The translations under genes were made by a program, and so were the position numbers. A model generated the notes under the pieces. That model saw only the letters and a list, made by a program, of their open reading frames with translations, had not been told where the DNA came from and did not search any database. 64,000 bases of DNA from Chloroflexota bacterium (lineage in GTDB: Bacteria > Chloroflexota > Anaerolineae > Aggregatilineales > Phototrophicaceae): contig JAPOXG010000117.1 of NCBI GenBank assembly GCA_026707225.1, positions 46,697 through 110,696 on the forward strand. The letters are read 5' to 3'. This document shows, in pieces, positions 27,048-35,646 of the stretch; the stretch's first letter is position 1; the number at the start of each line of letters is the position of its first letter.

Positions 27048-28985
27048 ATGACCGAGACCAGCGGAAAACGCGACTTCGACATATTGGATGATTTGCGCTA
27101 CGCGCGCATCGGCAGCGCCCAGCTTTCCCCCGGCGGCGAGTATGCCGTCTGCGATCTGACACGGCACGACTTGGAAAACGACCTCGCGACTACATCGCTT
27201 TGGCGGATTGACCTTGCGAACGGGGACGCGCGCCAACTAACGCGCGAAAACGGCAGCGACAGCTCGCCGGTTTGGTCGCCGGATGGGGCGCAAATTGCCT
27301 TTCTTTCCGATCGCTGCGGCGCAAAGCAAGTATTCCTGCTGTCCGTCGACGGCGGGGAAGCGCGCCAGCTCACCGATCTCCTGGGTGGCGTCGATGGTCC
27401 GCCGGTCTGGTCGCCGGATGGAAACACGATCGCGTTCACCGCTTCACCCAAAACCGCGCCCAGAGATCCGACGGCGCCTTATCGGGTGACGCGCTTCGTC
27501 TATCGCTTCGATGGAATTGGCTATGTGGATGATGCCATCCAAAACATCTACGTCCAGCCGATCGACGGCGGCGGCGCCCGGCAGCTCACCGATGACGCGC
27601 ACCTGGACCGAACACTGCGCTGGTCGCCCGATGGACGCGAGATCCTTTACCTCGCTTCCTTTGATCCGGATCGGCCCGATTTGTTCTCGGCCAAATTGCG
27701 CGTCGTCAATCTCGATGGCGACGTTGAAGAGCTTCTTGCTCTGGATTGGGGCTTCATTAAGAATGCCGGTTGGCTGCCGGATGGGGACCGCGTCATGGTG
27801 GTCGCGTCCCGCGGCGACCAGCCGATGGCGACCAAAGACGACCTCTGGATTCTGGACCGCGAGAGCGGCAAAACGGTCAATCGCACCGCCGATTTGCCCA
27901 CCGGCATTGAAGTGCAGTGGTTTCCCGTCTTTAGCGCGGCGCAGATCCTGAAAACGGACCAGGCGGCTCTGGTCAATGTGGTGGAACGCGGCAAAAGAGG
28001 CATCTACGCCGTCGCCTTGAGTGGTCAGTCTGAATGGCGACAGTTGCTTGGCGGGGAGAGAACGACAACGCTGCACGATGCCGATGACAAAATCATGCTC
28101 TATCTGTCGGGAGATTTGGCGAACCCGGGCGACCTGCATGTCGCGTCGCTGGACGGGACCGACGAGCGGCCGATCACGCGCTTTAACGATGCGTTGCTGG
28201 GCAGTATCGCTTTTCCACGGGTCGAAGAATTGCTTTACCAAACTGAGGACGGCACAGAGATTCAGGGCTGGCTGCTGCCGCCAAATAATAGCGAGCCGCC
28301 TTACCCGACGATCCTTTACATTCATGGCGGTCCCCACGGCTGGTATGGCTATCAATACGGCGGCGACTTTCAGATGCTGGCCGGCGCCGGTTACGCCTTG
28401 CTCTTCGTCAATCCGCGCGGCTCCACCGGTTATGGCGACGCCTTCGCCACCGCGCTATCGGGCAACTGGGGCCTGCTGGATCACAAAGATCTCCTGGATG
28501 GCGTCGACTACGCGGTTGAAACGGGCTTGGCCGATGCTGACCGGCTTGGCATTTGCGGCCTGTCCTACGGCGGCTACCTCACCTGCTACACCATTGGGCA
28601 AACGAATCGCTTCAAGGCGGCGGTCGCGGAAAACCCGATAACGGATCTGGTCAGCCGCTATGGCACTGCCGACATGGGGCCCTGGGGCTCGCTGAGCGAG
28701 CTAGGCGGCAAACCCCATGAGATTCCCGAGGTCTATCGGCGCGGATCGCCCATTACTTATGCGCACCAATGCCGAACGCCGACGCTCTTGATCCAATGCG
28801 AAGACGACTTCCGCTGTCCCGCGGGGCAGGCGGAACAATTCTACGGACACTTGAAAGCCAATGGCTGCGCTGTGGAGATGCTGCGGATTCCCGGTCAGTC
28901 TCATGTCGCCTCCATCACGGGTCCCATCCGCGTGCAAAAGGCGCAGAACGAGGCGCTCTTTGATTGGATGATGCGCTATGTTTGA
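27048..28985 (+). CDS. S9 family peptidase (acylaminoacyl-peptidase / prolyl oligopeptidase type)
   Basis: 645 residues. An N-terminal WD40/TolB-like propeller shows repeated SPVWSPDGAQIAF, GPPVWSPDGNTIAF and TLRWSPDGREILY blades. The C-terminal alpha/beta hydrolase has nucleophile Ser in GLSYGGY (about 505), the acid in CEDDFRCP (about 585) and His in GQSHV (about 617). An oxyanion motif HGGPHGWYGY lies near 425. It cleaves short peptides, so it fits the neighbouring importer and carboxypeptidase. No signal peptide is seen. Confidence 0.92.
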   Translation: MTETSGKRDFDILDDLRYARIGSAQLSPGGEYAVCDLTRHDLENDLATTSLWRIDLANGDARQLTRENGSDSSPVWSPDGAQIAFLSDRCGAKQVFLLSVDGGEARQLTDLLGGVDGPPVWSPDGNTIAFTASPKTAPRDPTAPYRVTRFVYRFDGIGYVDDAIQNIYVQPIDGGGARQLTDDAHLDRTLRWSPDGREILYLASFDPDRPDLFSAKLRVVNLDGDVEELLALDWGFIKNAGWLPDGDRVMVVASRGDQPMATKDDLWILDRESGKTVNRTADLPTGIEVQWFPVFSAAQILKTDQAALVNVVERGKRGIYAVALSGQSEWRQLLGGERTTTLHDADDKIMLYLSGDLANPGDLHVASLDGTDERPITRFNDALLGSIAFPRVEELLYQTEDGTEIQGWLLPPNNSEPPYPTILYIHGGPHGWYGYQYGGDFQMLAGAGYALLFVNPRGSTGYGDAFATALSGNWGLLDHKDLLDGVDYAVETGLADADRLGICGLSYGGYLTCYTIGQTNRFKAAVAENPITDLVSRYGTADMGPWGSLSELGGKPHEIPEVYRRGSPITYAHQCRTPTLLIQCEDDFRCPAGQAEQFYGHLKANGCAVEMLRIPGQSHVASITGPIRVQKAQNEALFDWMMRYV

Positions 28986-29031
28986 GAGTTGCGGCTGAGG
29001 ACGCGTTCGCCGCCATTCCCAGGTTTCAGTC

Positions 29032-30450
29032 CTAGACCTGCGGTGGCTGACGCTCATGCCAGTTTTGCGCGCTCTCATAAGCATAGGCGATGCGATAGAG
29101 CGTCGTTTCGTCAAATGGCCGCCCCATCAACTGATAGCCAACCGGCAGACCCTCCGGAGTGAATCCGCCGGGCGCGCTGATCGCCGGCTGCCCGCTCAGA
29201 TTGGCTGGGTAGACGTGATGAACGAAGCCGGCGGTTGGGGTTTCGCCGTTCTCCATATCGTCGCGTGGCTGCCAGACATCTTCCAGCAGTGGCGCCGACA
29301 CTGGAATCGTCGGCGATATCAGCGCATGCAGATTCTCGCGCCAGAATAGATTCTTCATAGCGGAACGGAAGCGTTCGCGCGCGCGCAAGGCGGCGACATA
29401 CTGCGTCGCCAGAATGACTTCGCCCATCTGCAACGTGGCGCGTGTGCCCGGGCTGTAGAGATGTCCCTGCTCGCGAATCCGCCCCCGATGATAGCTTGCC
29501 GATTCCACCATCCTGATCGTCATCAGCGTCTCACGCGTCAATTCCAATTCCGGCAGGTTGACCTCGATGATCATTGCGCCCTGCGCCGCCAGCTCGTCCA
29601 TGACCGCTTCGGTGACCGCGCGCACGCTATCGACGACGCCGGGATACAAGAAATAGCCGCGATCGATGCCGATGCGCATACCCTGCACGCCGCCGTCAAT
29701 CGCCGCTGTAAAGTCCGGCACATCGACGCAGGCGGAATTGGCGTCTTTGGGATCGTGCCCGGCCATCGCCCCCAACATAATCGCATTGTCGCGCACCCTG
29801 CGCGTCAAGGGACCCACATGATCAAGCGACCAAGCCAGCGGCAGCACGCCGTATGCGCTGACGCGCCCATAGGTTGCTTTCATGCCGACGAGATTGTTGA
29901 GCGTTGCTGGTATGCGAATGGATCCGCCGGTATCGGTGCCGATAGTCCCGAATGCCGAGCGCGCCGACAGCGCCACGCCCGAACCGATGCTGCTGCCGCC
30001 GGGGAATCGGTCACGGTCCCAGGCGCTGCGCGTCGGCGGTTCGCTGCCGCCGCAAGACCATTCGTGACAGCGCGTCTTGCCGATCAGGACGGCGCCGGCG
30101 GCGTAGAGCTTAGCCACGACCGTCGCATCGTAATCCGGCACGAATCCTTCCATCGCCTTGGACCCAACTTCGGTCAGGATGCCCTTGGTGTAGCAGTTGT
30201 CTTTGACGCCAATGGGGATGCCATGCAAAAGACCGCGATCGCGCCCGGCGGCCAATTCCCAGTCGGCGCGCGCAGCGGACTCGAGCGCCCGCTCCGCGGT
30301 TACCGTGGCGTAGGCTTGCACCGTCGGCTCAGTTGCTTTGACGCGCGCGAGCGTCGCTTGGGTTAGCGCGAGCGATGTCGTCTCGCCACGGCGCAGAGCG
30401 GCGGCCGCTTCGCTGATGGACATGTTGATCAGAGCGCGAGAATCACTCAT
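29032..30450 (-). CDS. Amidase signature enzyme (GatA/AtzE-like)
   Basis: 472 residues. The Ser-cisSer-Lys triad is visible: Lys in IPIGVKDNCY, the bridging Ser in FPGGSSIGSG, and the nucleophile Ser in GTDTGGSIRIPA. The amidase signature core is intact. Its start overlaps the stop of a 68-codon GatC-like gene by 8 bases, so the two are translationally coupled. No gatB is present, so this need not be the tRNA amidotransferase. A stand-alone amidase with a GatC-like helper, as in AtzE/AtzG, is a fair model. The substrate is unknown. Confidence 0.87.
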   Translation of the reverse strand: MSDSRALINMSISEAAAALRRGETTSLALTQATLARVKATEPTVQAYATVTAERALESAARADWELAAGRDRGLLHGIPIGVKDNCYTKGILTEVGSKAMEGFVPDYDATVVAKLYAAGAVLIGKTRCHEWSCGGSEPPTRSAWDRDRFPGGSSIGSGVALSARSAFGTIGTDTGGSIRIPATLNNLVGMKATYGRVSAYGVLPLAWSLDHVGPLTRRVRDNAIMLGAMAGHDPKDANSACVDVPDFTAAIDGGVQGMRIGIDRGYFLYPGVVDSVRAVTEAVMDELAAQGAMIIEVNLPELELTRETLMTIRMVESASYHRGRIREQGHLYSPGTRATLQMGEVILATQYVAALRARERFRSAMKNLFWRENLHALISPTIPVSAPLLEDVWQPRDDMENGETPTAGFVHHVYPANLSGQPAISAPGGFTPEGLPVGYQLMGRPFDETTLYRIAYAYESAQNWHERQPPQV

Positions 30451-30649
30451 GCCAGTCCGCGTCCATTCTTAGTATCGGCGGGAAGTCCCCCAGCTCTGCT
30501 TTTTCCAGCGCGTCAATCGTTTGCAGCTGGTCCGCCAGCGCTGTCAAGTCCTCCTCGGCCAAATCCAGGCGCAGCATCTCCGCCAGCCGGATCAATTGAT
30601 TCGCAGTCGTTTCGCTTTCCGCTGCTTGATCTGTTCTTGGCATGGGCAT
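30443..30649 (-). CDS. Small GatC-like subunit
   Basis: 68 residues, mostly two helices (ANQLIRLAEMLRLDLAEEDL, TALADQLQTIDALEKAEL) followed by an extended tail (ILRMDADWHE). The helix-then-tail form is that of GatC, which wraps around GatA. It is shorter than typical GatC (about 95). It overlaps the downstream amidase start by 8 bases. I infer that it is the stabilising partner of that amidase. Confidence 0.65.
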   Translation of the reverse strand: MPMPRTDQAAESETTANQLIRLAEMLRLDLAEEDLTALADQLQTIDALEKAELGDFPPILRMDADWHE

Positions 30650-30786
30650 GCAGTCCTCAGAATCGATGGCAATGCGGCGATTCTAACACGCTTTTCGCGC
30701 AGAATCTGACAGGAGCTTGCTGCTGGGGACGCAATACGATAAAGTCTTGCTGGTGAAGAGAATGATTTCAGAGGAGACTCGATACT

Positions 30787-32076
30787 ATGAACAAGAAACA
30801 CATGGCTGTGAAATGGCGGCAACTGGCGCTTGTCGTCACGGTGGCGCTCTTTCTTGGCGCCTTTGCCTTGGCGCCGGCTGTCGCGCAAGACGCCACCAAC
30901 ATATTGGTATGGTCCTTGGGCTACAGTGGCGATTACAATGACGTGCTCGTTGAGCGTTTCAATGAGGCGCATGAAGATGTGCAGATTACCTACGAAGACG
31001 TCTTGACCGGCACCTTCACCGAGAACAATCAAAAGGTGCGCATCGCGCTGGAAAACGAAGCCGGTCCGCATGTGCTAGGCGGGGTTGATGTGGGCGCCAA
31101 CTTGCGGGCGCTGGTCTCGAGCGGGCAGGTCAAAGATCTGACGGAGTATTATCGCGCTTCCGGCTTGATTGATCGCATCCCGCCACTCCTGCTCTCACAA
31201 GTCACGGTCGAGGGGCGGATTTACGCCATCCCGCAAAACATGGAATCGGTCGGCATCTTCTACAACAAAGATGTCTTTGCCGAATTGGAGCTGGATGTCC
31301 CGACGGAATGGGCGGAATACATCGACGTCTTGGAGGCGGTGAAAGACGCGGGTTACTATGGCTATACCATGGGGCTCGCCGGTGGCTGGCCCTCGGCGCT
31401 GATGGCCTCCATGTTTATGTACAGCAGCGCCGGCACGGAGTATATTGACGTGCTCAGCGGGACGCAGCCCTGGACGGATTGTGACAATTGCCTCGACGGA
31501 ATGAACGCCTTCTATGGCATGGTCGAGAACGGATACGCCAATCCGGAGCCGCTGGGCATCGACTACGATCAGTCGCTTGACCTCTTCTATCAGGGGATCA
31601 CCGTCATGGTGCTCAACGGTCCCTGGTTCATTGACGATGCGGTAGCGGCTGAGCCCGATTTCGAAATTGGCTTCTTCTACCTGCCGCCGGTCAATCCCGC
31701 TACCGATATCAAGACGCTCGGCGGCATTGGCGGCTCGATCATTGTCGCCGAATACGCTGATGTGGACGCCGCCTTCAAGGTCGTGGAATGGCTGACCACC
31801 GAAGAGGTAGCGGTTCAAGCGCTGCGCGAAGCCTTCGTGCTGCCGGCATTCTCAATCGAAGTGCCGGAAGATATCGATCCGCTCACCTATCAGATTGCCT
31901 CAGAAACAGCCGCCAATGTCGACAAGATCGGCTTCTGGCCTGTTACCTATCTGCCGCCCAAGGTATTTGGCGATATGAACCAGATCGTACAAGGCATGAT
32001 CGGCGGCATGCTCACGCCCGAAGAGCTCCTCAGCGAAATGCAGGAGACGCACAGCACCTATCTGGCGGAGAACTAA
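30787..32076 (+). CDS. Carbohydrate ABC transporter substrate-binding protein
   Basis: 429 residues of the family 1 sugar-binding type. A signal peptide runs to about residue 35 (ALVVTVALFLGAFALAPAVAQ, cleavage near VAQ-DAT), without a lipobox Cys. The mature part has VERFNEAHEDVQITYEDV, YAIPQNMESVGIFYNKDVF and GGIGGSIIVAEYADVDAAFKVVEWL, all usual for this class. GAGGAGA precedes the ATG. A hairpin terminator separates it from the permease genes. The adjacent sulfatase hints at a sulfated glycan or its breakdown product as ligand. Confidence 0.92.
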   Translation: MNKKHMAVKWRQLALVVTVALFLGAFALAPAVAQDATNILVWSLGYSGDYNDVLVERFNEAHEDVQITYEDVLTGTFTENNQKVRIALENEAGPHVLGGVDVGANLRALVSSGQVKDLTEYYRASGLIDRIPPLLLSQVTVEGRIYAIPQNMESVGIFYNKDVFAELELDVPTEWAEYIDVLEAVKDAGYYGYTMGLAGGWPSALMASMFMYSSAGTEYIDVLSGTQPWTDCDNCLDGMNAFYGMVENGYANPEPLGIDYDQSLDLFYQGITVMVLNGPWFIDDAVAAEPDFEIGFFYLPPVNPATDIKTLGGIGGSIIVAEYADVDAAFKVVEWLTTEEVAVQALREAFVLPAFSIEVPEDIDPLTYQIASETAANVDKIGFWPVTYLPPKVFGDMNQIVQGMIGGMLTPEELLSEMQETHSTYLAEN

Positions 32077-32105
32077 GCGCCAGTCGGTTAGCCAGACAAT
32101 AACAG

Positions 32106-32145
32106 GCGCGACGGTTGTAGCCGCAGTCGTCGCGCTTATTTGCTT
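32106..32145 (+). terminator. Intra-operon terminator after the sugar-binding protein gene
   Basis: GCGCGACG (32106-32113) pairs perfectly with CGTCGCGC (32128-32135) across a 14-base loop, then TTATTTGCTT. Its place between binding protein and permeases fits partial termination that keeps the binding protein in excess. Confidence 0.6.
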
Positions 32146-32201
32146 GTAGACGTCCACCTCGTTGCGGACGCAGACTTTCTGGCGCGAAGGGGAGCTAAAG
32201 C

Positions 32202-33119
32202 ATGGCGCAATCGTTTAGCGCGCCAAGAAAACGAGCGGCCAGTCCGCGCTTCCGTATTGACCTGATGCCCTACCTATTCATTCTGCCCGCCGTCGTCATT
32301 TACGTTATCTTCAACCTGGGTCCGGTGCTGGCCTCCTTCTTTTTGAGCTTCTTCCGCTGGGATCTGCTGTCGCCGACCACAGAGTTTATCGGCTTCAAGC
32401 ATTACAACTTCATCCTCAATGACGACCGCTTCTGGAACGCGCTCAGTCACAACTTCATCTTTCTGGGACTGGCGGTGGTCATTCCCGTGTCGATGGGATT
32501 GTTTCTCGCCGTATTCATTTACGAGATCCGCAAGGGACGCGTCTTCTTCCGCGCCGCGCTTTTCTTGCCCGCAATCTTCTCCGGCGTGGTGATCGCCTAC
32601 GTCTGGAAGTGGATCTACCATCCCTTCGCCGGCGTGCTGAACCCGACCCTGGAATTGGTCGGTCTGGGCGCCTTCACGCAATCCTGGCTAGGCAATCCCA
32701 AGATTGCGCTCTACTCGACCTTTATCGCCTATACCTGGGCCAGCTTCGGTTACTCGATGGTCATCTTTCTCGCCGGACTGCAAGATATCTCGACCGACAT
32801 ATTTGACGCGGCGCGGGTTGACGGCGCCAACTTCCGCCAGAAGCTCTTCTATATCACGATTCCCTGCCTCTACGACGTTTTCACCTTTGTCATCACGCTG
32901 CGCATTTTCACGGCGATGGGCGTCTTTGGCGTCATCTATATTCTAACGGGCGGCGGACCCTTCTACGCTTCCGATGTCATCGACATATACGTATTCCGTA
33001 TGATCGGCAATTATGAAATGGGCTGGGCGACCGCAGCGGCGACGGTCAACACGGTCGTTGTCGTCTTTCTCTCGACCGGATTCATCAAGTACCGGGAATG
33101 GCGCTCATGGAGTTCCTAA
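32202..33119 (+). CDS. Sugar ABC transporter permease, MalF/UgpA-like
   Basis: 305 residues with about six helices. The N-terminus (YLFILPAVVIYVIFNLGPVL) and the EAA loop DIFDAARVDGANFRQKLFYITIP are typical of the first permease of sugar importers. GGCGAAGGGGAGC precedes the ATG. It overlaps the next permease gene by 22 bases. Confidence 0.93.
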   Translation: MAQSFSAPRKRAASPRFRIDLMPYLFILPAVVIYVIFNLGPVLASFFLSFFRWDLLSPTTEFIGFKHYNFILNDDRFWNALSHNFIFLGLAVVIPVSMGLFLAVFIYEIRKGRVFFRAALFLPAIFSGVVIAYVWKWIYHPFAGVLNPTLELVGLGAFTQSWLGNPKIALYSTFIAYTWASFGYSMVIFLAGLQDISTDIFDAARVDGANFRQKLFYITIPCLYDVFTFVITLRIFTAMGVFGVIYILTGGGPFYASDVIDIYVFRMIGNYEMGWATAAATVNTVVVVFLSTGFIKYREWRSWSS

Positions 33120-33949
33120 ACCGAAGCGCGCGGCGGCGGCTGCAGGGCGCGCCCTTCTACATTTTGCTGATCTTTGCGACCGTCATCACGCTGGTTCCCA
33201 TCATCTGGGTCTTCGCCAGCGCGCTCAAGTCGAACAAAGAAATTCGTGAGAATCCCCTGGCTTTGCCAGGCGAATGGCGTTTTCAGAATTACCTCGACGC
33301 CTGGTTCGGCGCCAGCTTTGACGCCTATTTTTTCAACAGCATCTTCATCACTGTGACGAGCGTTGCGCTTGTGCTGATACTGAGCTCGCTGGCTGCGTAT
33401 TCCTTCGCCAAGATGCGTTTTCGCGGCAATCAATTGTTGTTCTTCATCTTTCTTTTCGGGATGGCTTTTCCGCTGTCGGCAAAGCTGGGACCGCTGCTTT
33501 CCCTCATGTACGAACTGAATCTGGCAAACAGCCGTTTTGGCTTGATCCTGGTCTATGTCGCCGGCAGCCTGCCCTTCGCCATTCTGATGCTGCGCGCCTT
33601 CTTTCAGGGCTTCCCGCAAGAGCTGGAAGATTCGGCCGCGCTGGACGGCTGCAGCCGCTTCCAATTCTACCTTCGCATCCTGCTGCCGCTGTCCAAGCCA
33701 TCGCTGATGGCGCTGGGCATCTTTGTCTTCATGGGCACCTGGAACGAATTCTTCCAGGCGCTGCTCCTGATCAACGAAGACAGCAAGCGCACCCTGCCGC
33801 TGGGCTTGACCGCCTTCCAAGATGAATACTTCACCGACTTCGCGCTGTCTTTCGCCGGCATCAACATCACGGCGGTGCCGGTGATCATCGTCTATATCAT
33901 GTTTCAGCGCAACCTCATCGAAGGCATCACGGTCGGCTCGCTCAAATGA
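33098..33949 (+). CDS. Carbohydrate ABC transporter permease, MalG/UgpE-like
   Basis: 283 residues, second permease of the pair. The EAA loop reads ELEDSAALDGCSRFQFYLRILLPLSKP. The first helix is FYILLIFATVITLVPIIWVFASALK and the C-terminus YIMFQRNLIEGITVGSLK is the usual ending of this family. The start overlaps the preceding gene; ATG at 33107 is a possible alternative. No ATPase gene follows, so a shared MsmX-type ATPase encoded elsewhere is likely. Confidence 0.93.
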   Translation: MALMEFLNRSARRRLQGAPFYILLIFATVITLVPIIWVFASALKSNKEIRENPLALPGEWRFQNYLDAWFGASFDAYFFNSIFITVTSVALVLILSSLAAYSFAKMRFRGNQLLFFIFLFGMAFPLSAKLGPLLSLMYELNLANSRFGLILVYVAGSLPFAILMLRAFFQGFPQELEDSAALDGCSRFQFYLRILLPLSKPSLMALGIFVFMGTWNEFFQALLLINEDSKRTLPLGLTAFQDEYFTDFALSFAGINITAVPVIIVYIMFQRNLIEGITVGSLK

Positions 33950-33995
33950 GGCAACAGATTTTGCATTCACATTTGGAAAAGGACGTCTGAACGGC

Positions 33996-35501
33996 ATGTC
34001 ACATTCAAAACCCAATATCGTCTTCATCATCGCCGATCATCAAGCTTTCTACGGGCACGATCGCGAAGGCGAATACGAGTACAAGTGGCCCAATTACGAA
34101 CGCTTCGCCTCGGAAGGGGTGCGCTTCGACCGCGCCTATTCGGTCTGCCCGCTCTGTTCGCCAGCGCGCAGCAGCATGATGACCGGCGTTTACCCCAGCT
34201 CGCATGGCATCATCATGAATACCGAAGGAGAGATCTTCGGGAACCAACCCGATCTTGACTCGGGGCAACCGCTCTACAGCCACTACTTGTCGCAGGCTGG
34301 CTATCGGAATGGCTACGTCGGCAAATGGCACTGCGGCCGCGAGCGCCTGCCCATCGACTACGGCATTGAAGGCTGGAGCTTGCCTGATTACGGCAGGATC
34401 TACATGTCGGATGCCTATAAGGATTATGCTGAAGAGCGCGGCTTCGGCGATGCGCGCGCCCTAATCGAATACAATATCAATTATCCCGATTGGCGCGGGC
34501 AGGAGGTCGTCTTGCACGATCCCTCGCCCTGGAAGTTTATGAACGGCTCGGGCATCCTGGCTGGACCGCCGGAAGCGCATGAAGAGCAATTCGTCGCCCA
34601 CCTGGCTTGCGAGAAGCTGCGCGAATTCGCCGCGGGGGAGCAGCCCTTCAGCCTGATCGTCAGCCTGTGGGGCCCGCACCAGCCCTATTACCCATCGGCC
34701 GAGTACGCCGACATGGTCGACCCGGCCGACATACCCGAGTATCCCAGCTTCCGCGACGACCTGAGCGGCCGCCCCCTCCGTCACGTCTTCCACCGGGAAA
34801 TCTCCCATCAAAGCGCGCAATCCTTCCCCGAATGGTCCACCTGGCAAGAGATCCTCGCCCGCTGCTATGCGCAAGGGTATCAGACCGACGCCGCCGTCGG
34901 AACTGTGCTGGATACGCTGGATGAGCTGTCGCTGACGGAGAACACAATTGTGATCTGGCTGGCGGATCATGGCGATGCGGTCGCCAGTCATGGCGGCTTG
35001 TGGGACAAGTCCTCAACCTTTATTGAGGAGGTCGTGCGCGTGCCCATGGCGATCCGCTGGCCTGCGGCAATCGAAGGGGGCGGGCGAACCGAACAGTTGG
35101 TGTCCAATATGGACGCGACCGCCACCATTCTGGATGCCGCCGGCATAGACGCGCCCGACTATATGCACAGCCGCAGCGTACTGCCGCTCTGCCGCGATGG
35201 GGAAGATGCCGCATGGTCTGATGAGCTCATCTGCGAGCACATGGGGCATGGTGGACACTTCTTTCCCCAGCGCATGCTCCTGCATGACCGCTACAAATTC
35301 GTCTTCTCGCTGCACGACATGAATGAACTCTACGATCTGCAGGATGACCCCTATGAGATGAACAATCTGGTCAATGATCGGCAATGCGCCGACCTCGTCG
35401 CTGAAATGAAGGGGCGCTTGATCAGGCATCTTGAAGGATCAGATATGCGCAATCAGAGAATGAAGCGGCTGCTCCTGCTCGCTTTGGAGCATGATCAGTG
35501 A
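33996..35501 (+). CDS. Sulfatase (type I, formylglycine-dependent)
   Basis: 501 residues. Hydrolyses sulfate esters, probably on sugars. The active-site motif CSPAR (Cys54 as formylglycine precursor) sits in SVCPLCSPARSSMMTG, followed by GYRNGYVGKWHCG. Metal-binding DH (14-15) and the later WLADHGDAVASHGGLWDKSS supply further ligands. It has no signal peptide, so it would act on imported material. It lies 46 bases after a sugar importer permease gene, the same strand, so it is likely the enzyme for that importer's ligand. No maturase gene is near. Confidence 0.92.
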   Translation: MSHSKPNIVFIIADHQAFYGHDREGEYEYKWPNYERFASEGVRFDRAYSVCPLCSPARSSMMTGVYPSSHGIIMNTEGEIFGNQPDLDSGQPLYSHYLSQAGYRNGYVGKWHCGRERLPIDYGIEGWSLPDYGRIYMSDAYKDYAEERGFGDARALIEYNINYPDWRGQEVVLHDPSPWKFMNGSGILAGPPEAHEEQFVAHLACEKLREFAAGEQPFSLIVSLWGPHQPYYPSAEYADMVDPADIPEYPSFRDDLSGRPLRHVFHREISHQSAQSFPEWSTWQEILARCYAQGYQTDAAVGTVLDTLDELSLTENTIVIWLADHGDAVASHGGLWDKSSTFIEEVVRVPMAIRWPAAIEGGGRTEQLVSNMDATATILDAAGIDAPDYMHSRSVLPLCRDGEDAAWSDELICEHMGHGGHFFPQRMLLHDRYKFVFSLHDMNELYDLQDDPYEMNNLVNDRQCADLVAEMKGRLIRHLEGSDMRNQRMKRLLLLALEHDQ

Positions 35502-35646
35502 GCTAAGGACCGCGCTGCATTCAAGCCTATAGTCAACGCGCAAACGGTCACAGCAAACAAATAAGGCGCGATCGAGCGCTGGCAGGTCTTTGACTGTCGT
35601 CGCCAAGTCCAGTGAACGCCGGCGCCCAGTCAGGTTTCACGCTCGC

